The notes below the pieces were generated by a model. It was given only the letters and a program-made list of their open reading frames with translations. It ran no database searches and was not told the origin of the DNA. From assembly GCA_946401765.1 (NCBI GenBank), contig CAMIVJ010000146.1:1-6875 (forward strand): 6,875 nucleotides of DNA, given 5' to 3'. This document shows positions 5,662 to 6,875 of this stretch, piece after piece (positions within the stretch are counted from its first letter, which is position 1; each line of letters starts with the position of its first letter). A program made the translations under genes and the position numbers. This DNA comes from an uncultured bacterium. GTDB lineage: Bacteria > Verrucomicrobiota > Kiritimatiellia > RFP12 > UBA1067.

Positions 5662-6156
5662 ATGAGCGCGGAGTTCGACGAATACTTCATGCGCATGGCG
5701 CTGCGCGAGGCCGAGAAGGCCGCCGTCGCTGGCGAGGTGCCGGCAGGGTGCGTGATCGTTGAGGAGCCGGAAGACGAGGCGATGCCCCCAGCCGCGGCGC
5801 GCGTTCTCGCTCGCGCGCACAACCAGTCGGAAGGGCTTGTGGACGCCACGGCTCACGCGGAGATGCTGGCTCTTTCCGCCGCCTTCGCCGCGCGGGGCAA
5901 CTGGCGCCTGTCCGGCACGCGTCTCTACGTCACCAAGGAGCCCTGCCCCATGTGCGCAGGGGCGATCGTGCTCGCGCGCGTGGGCACCGTGGTGTGGGGA
6001 GTCTCCGACCCGAAGCGTGGCGGCGTCACGGTGTTCGACATCTTCTCGCATCCTGGAATCAACCACCATCCCGCCGTCGTCGCGGGCGTTCTCGAAGAAC
6101 CGTGCCGCGCGGTGCTTGTGGAGTTCTTCCGTCGCCGCCGCGCCGATGCAGGTTGA
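5662..6156 (+). CDS. tadA: tRNA-specific adenosine deaminase TadA
   Basis: TadA deaminates adenosine 34 to inosine in the anticodon of tRNA-Arg(ACG), allowing CGN wobble decoding. The 164-residue protein has the cytidine/deoxycytidylate deaminase zinc site: HAE (65-67, with Glu67 as proton shuttle) and PCPMC (94-98). Asn54 matches the conserved substrate-contacting Asn, and NHHPAVVAGVLEEPC plus FFRRRR near the C-terminus are typical. The TAHAEM and VTKEPCPMC contexts favour TadA over a guanine or cytosine deaminase. Between VIV (31-33) and VLARAHN (48-54) there is an insertion of about ten residues, acidic and Pro/Ala-rich, relative to E. coli TadA. The ATG at 5662, 2 bp after the aroQ stop, is chosen because it gives the family N-terminus and suits termination-reinitiation; the frame is open further upstream, but only inside aroQ. 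Confidence 0.95.
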   Translation: MSAEFDEYFMRMALREAEKAAVAGEVPAGCVIVEEPEDEAMPPAAARVLARAHNQSEGLVDATAHAEMLALSAAFAARGNWRLSGTRLYVTKEPCPMCAGAIVLARVGTVVWGVSDPKRGGVTVFDIFSHPGINHHPAVVAGVLEEPCRAVLVEFFRRRRADAG

Positions 6157-6189
6157 CGCACGGGGCCTTTCTCTTATGCCATCCGGCCA

Positions 6190-6202
6190 GTTGCGCCGCA
6201 AC
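6190..6202. other. Short inverted repeat upstream of the lipoprotein gene promoter
   Basis: GTTGC-GCC-GCAAC forms a 5-bp stem with a 3-nt loop 34 bp after the tadA stop and 8 bp before the -35 hexamer of the next promoter. It lacks a T-tract, so it is a weak candidate for a tadA terminator; an operator is equally possible. The support is only the symmetry itself. Confidence 0.2.
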
Positions 6203-6210
6203 AATGCAAG

Positions 6211-6239
6211 TTGATTCCAAGGCGTATTTTTGGTATCAT
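6211..6239 (+). promoter_or_regulatory. Putative sigma70-type promoter of the alpha-2-macroglobulin-like lipoprotein gene
   Basis: TTGATT (6211-6216) and TATCAT (6234-6239) are separated by 17 bp, and the -10 is preceded by TGG, giving an extended -10. Transcription should begin near 6246-6248, leaving a leader of about 20 nt that holds AGGAA (6256-6260), 7 nt before the ATG. The element lies in the 111-bp gap after tadA and indicates that the lipoprotein gene has its own transcription start. Confidence 0.65.
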
Positions 6240-6267
6240 CTGTCGTGGATAAACTAGGAACCGCGAC

Positions 6268-6875
6268 ATGAACAGCATCAACTTCCCTTTCAGGCCGTTT
6301 GCCATGCGCACGGCTGCAGTGTTTTTTGTCCTGTGCACATGCTTTGGATGCAGTAGGCAGAGCGACGTCAAGCCTGCGCCCAGGACGCAAGAGGCCAGGG
6401 CTGTTGACGAGCTGCAGGCGGCGATCGACTCTGCGCCGCCGAAGAATGCGGCGGCCCCCGCCGCGGCATCCGCGACGAACGCCGCTCCCGCCGTTCAGGA
6501 GGCGCCGGCGGACACGAAGGAGAAGGCGAAGCCGAAGCCCAAGCCGGAGCCGATGGCGAGCGGGCTCAAGCCGCGCGAATATGGCTTCGACGTGGTGTTC
6601 TCCTGCATGCCCGACCTGGCGTCACTTGCGGACCACGTGAAGGTTGAGCCTTCCGCTGGCCCCCTCACGATTGGCTACACCAGCTGGAACTGCAGCTGTT
6701 CCTTCAGAGGCGCATTCAAGCCGCGTACTTCGTACACGGTGACGGTGCTCGCGGGAACGCCAATGGCCGACGGGCGGAAGGCCGCGAAGGATTTCAGGCG
6801 CACGTTCAACACCGGCGACAGGCCGAGGAAGATCTCGTTCGCCGCCGAAGGGCGATATCTCCCCGCCATCGGCGG
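6268..6875 (+). CDS. Lipoprotein, probable bacterial alpha-2-macroglobulin N-terminus (incomplete at right edge)
   Basis: The frame is open from this ATG to the window end, giving 202 complete residues. The N-terminus has basic residues (Arg9, Arg14), a hydrophobic run AAVFFVLCTCFG (16-27) and a likely lipidated Cys28. The lipobox is imperfect, with Cys at -3 where Leu is usual. After it comes a low-complexity Ala/Pro/Lys linker (about 56-102, including KAKPKPKPEP). A beta-rich segment from residue 105 on (YGFDVVFSCMP, FKPRTSYTVTVLAGT) ends with GRYLPAIGG. This pattern of an Ig-like domain with YxVxVxxG and a ylPxxGG motif resembles the start of bacterial alpha-2-macroglobulins (YfhM-like), large periplasmic protease traps often linked to penicillin-binding protein 1C. 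The thioester region lies outside the window, so the family call is inference. The start at 6268 is preferred over the in-frame ATG at 6304 because only 6268 has a Shine-Dalgarno (AGGAA, 6256-6260). Confidence 0.72.
   Translation, partial: MNSINFPFRPFAMRTAAVFFVLCTCFGCSRQSDVKPAPRTQEARAVDELQAAIDSAPPKNAAAPAAASATNAAPAVQEAPADTKEKAKPKPKPEPMASGLKPREYGFDVVFSCMPDLASLADHVKVEPSAGPLTIGYTSWNCSCSFRGAFKPRTSYTVTVLAGTPMADGRKAAKDFRRTFNTGDRPRKISFAAEGRYLPAIG

Noticed and set aside
5545..6390. 281-codon minus-strand frame over aroQ and tadA
   Set aside because: Antisense to two conserved genes and it also covers the lipoprotein promoter; no domain signature.

Overview
This window is GC-rich, densely coded bacterial chromosome. 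The genes point to a Gram-negative (diderm) bacterium: there is a lipid A enzyme (LpxI), a lipoprotein that looks like a bacterial alpha-2-macroglobulin, and a Tat-exported Gfo/Idh/MocA oxidoreductase of a type abundant in the Planctomycetes-Verrucomicrobia-Chlamydiae (PVC) group. A PVC member such as Kiritimatiellota or Lentisphaerota is my best guess, but this is inference from gene content and not a phylogenetic result.

Layout. Positions 1-698 hold the 3' part of an MscS-family mechanosensitive channel that runs in from the left edge. Next come a Tat-exported Gfo/Idh/MocA oxidoreductase (767-2143) and lpxI (2150-2989), 6 bp apart and probably co-transcribed. ybeY (3002-3484) lies on the minus strand, convergent with lpxI across 12 bp and divergent from the next cluster. 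The plus-strand cluster holB, ricT, aroQ, tadA (3582-6156) is tightly packed (4-bp overlap, 36-bp gap, 2-bp gap) and looks like one operon. A new transcription unit then starts with a lipoprotein that looks like the N-terminus of a bacterial alpha-2-macroglobulin (6268 to the right edge, incomplete).

Working together. holB encodes the delta-prime clamp-loader subunit, ricT a PSP1-domain Fe-S protein, aroQ a shikimate-pathway enzyme and tadA the tRNA wobble deaminase. YbeY is an rRNA-maturation endoribonuclease. Envelope functions flank this block: MscS for osmotic release, LpxI for lipid A, and the alpha-2-macroglobulin-like lipoprotein for periplasmic defence. holB-ricT adjacency matches the Bacillus subtilis holB-yaaT order.

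Transcription. Three putative promoters share an extended -10 of the form TGG-TAnnnT: upstream of holB, upstream of the alpha-2-macroglobulin gene, and in front of ybeY on the minus strand. The ybeY promoter is placed so that transcription should begin at the A of the ATG, which predicts a leaderless mRNA.

I found no RNA genes, mobile elements, CRISPR arrays, attachment sites or origins, and no clearly novel multi-gene system. The points most worth a second look are the leaderless ybeY, the shared promoter form, a Ser in place of a conserved active-site Asn in AroQ, and a RicT that ends right after its cysteine cluster.
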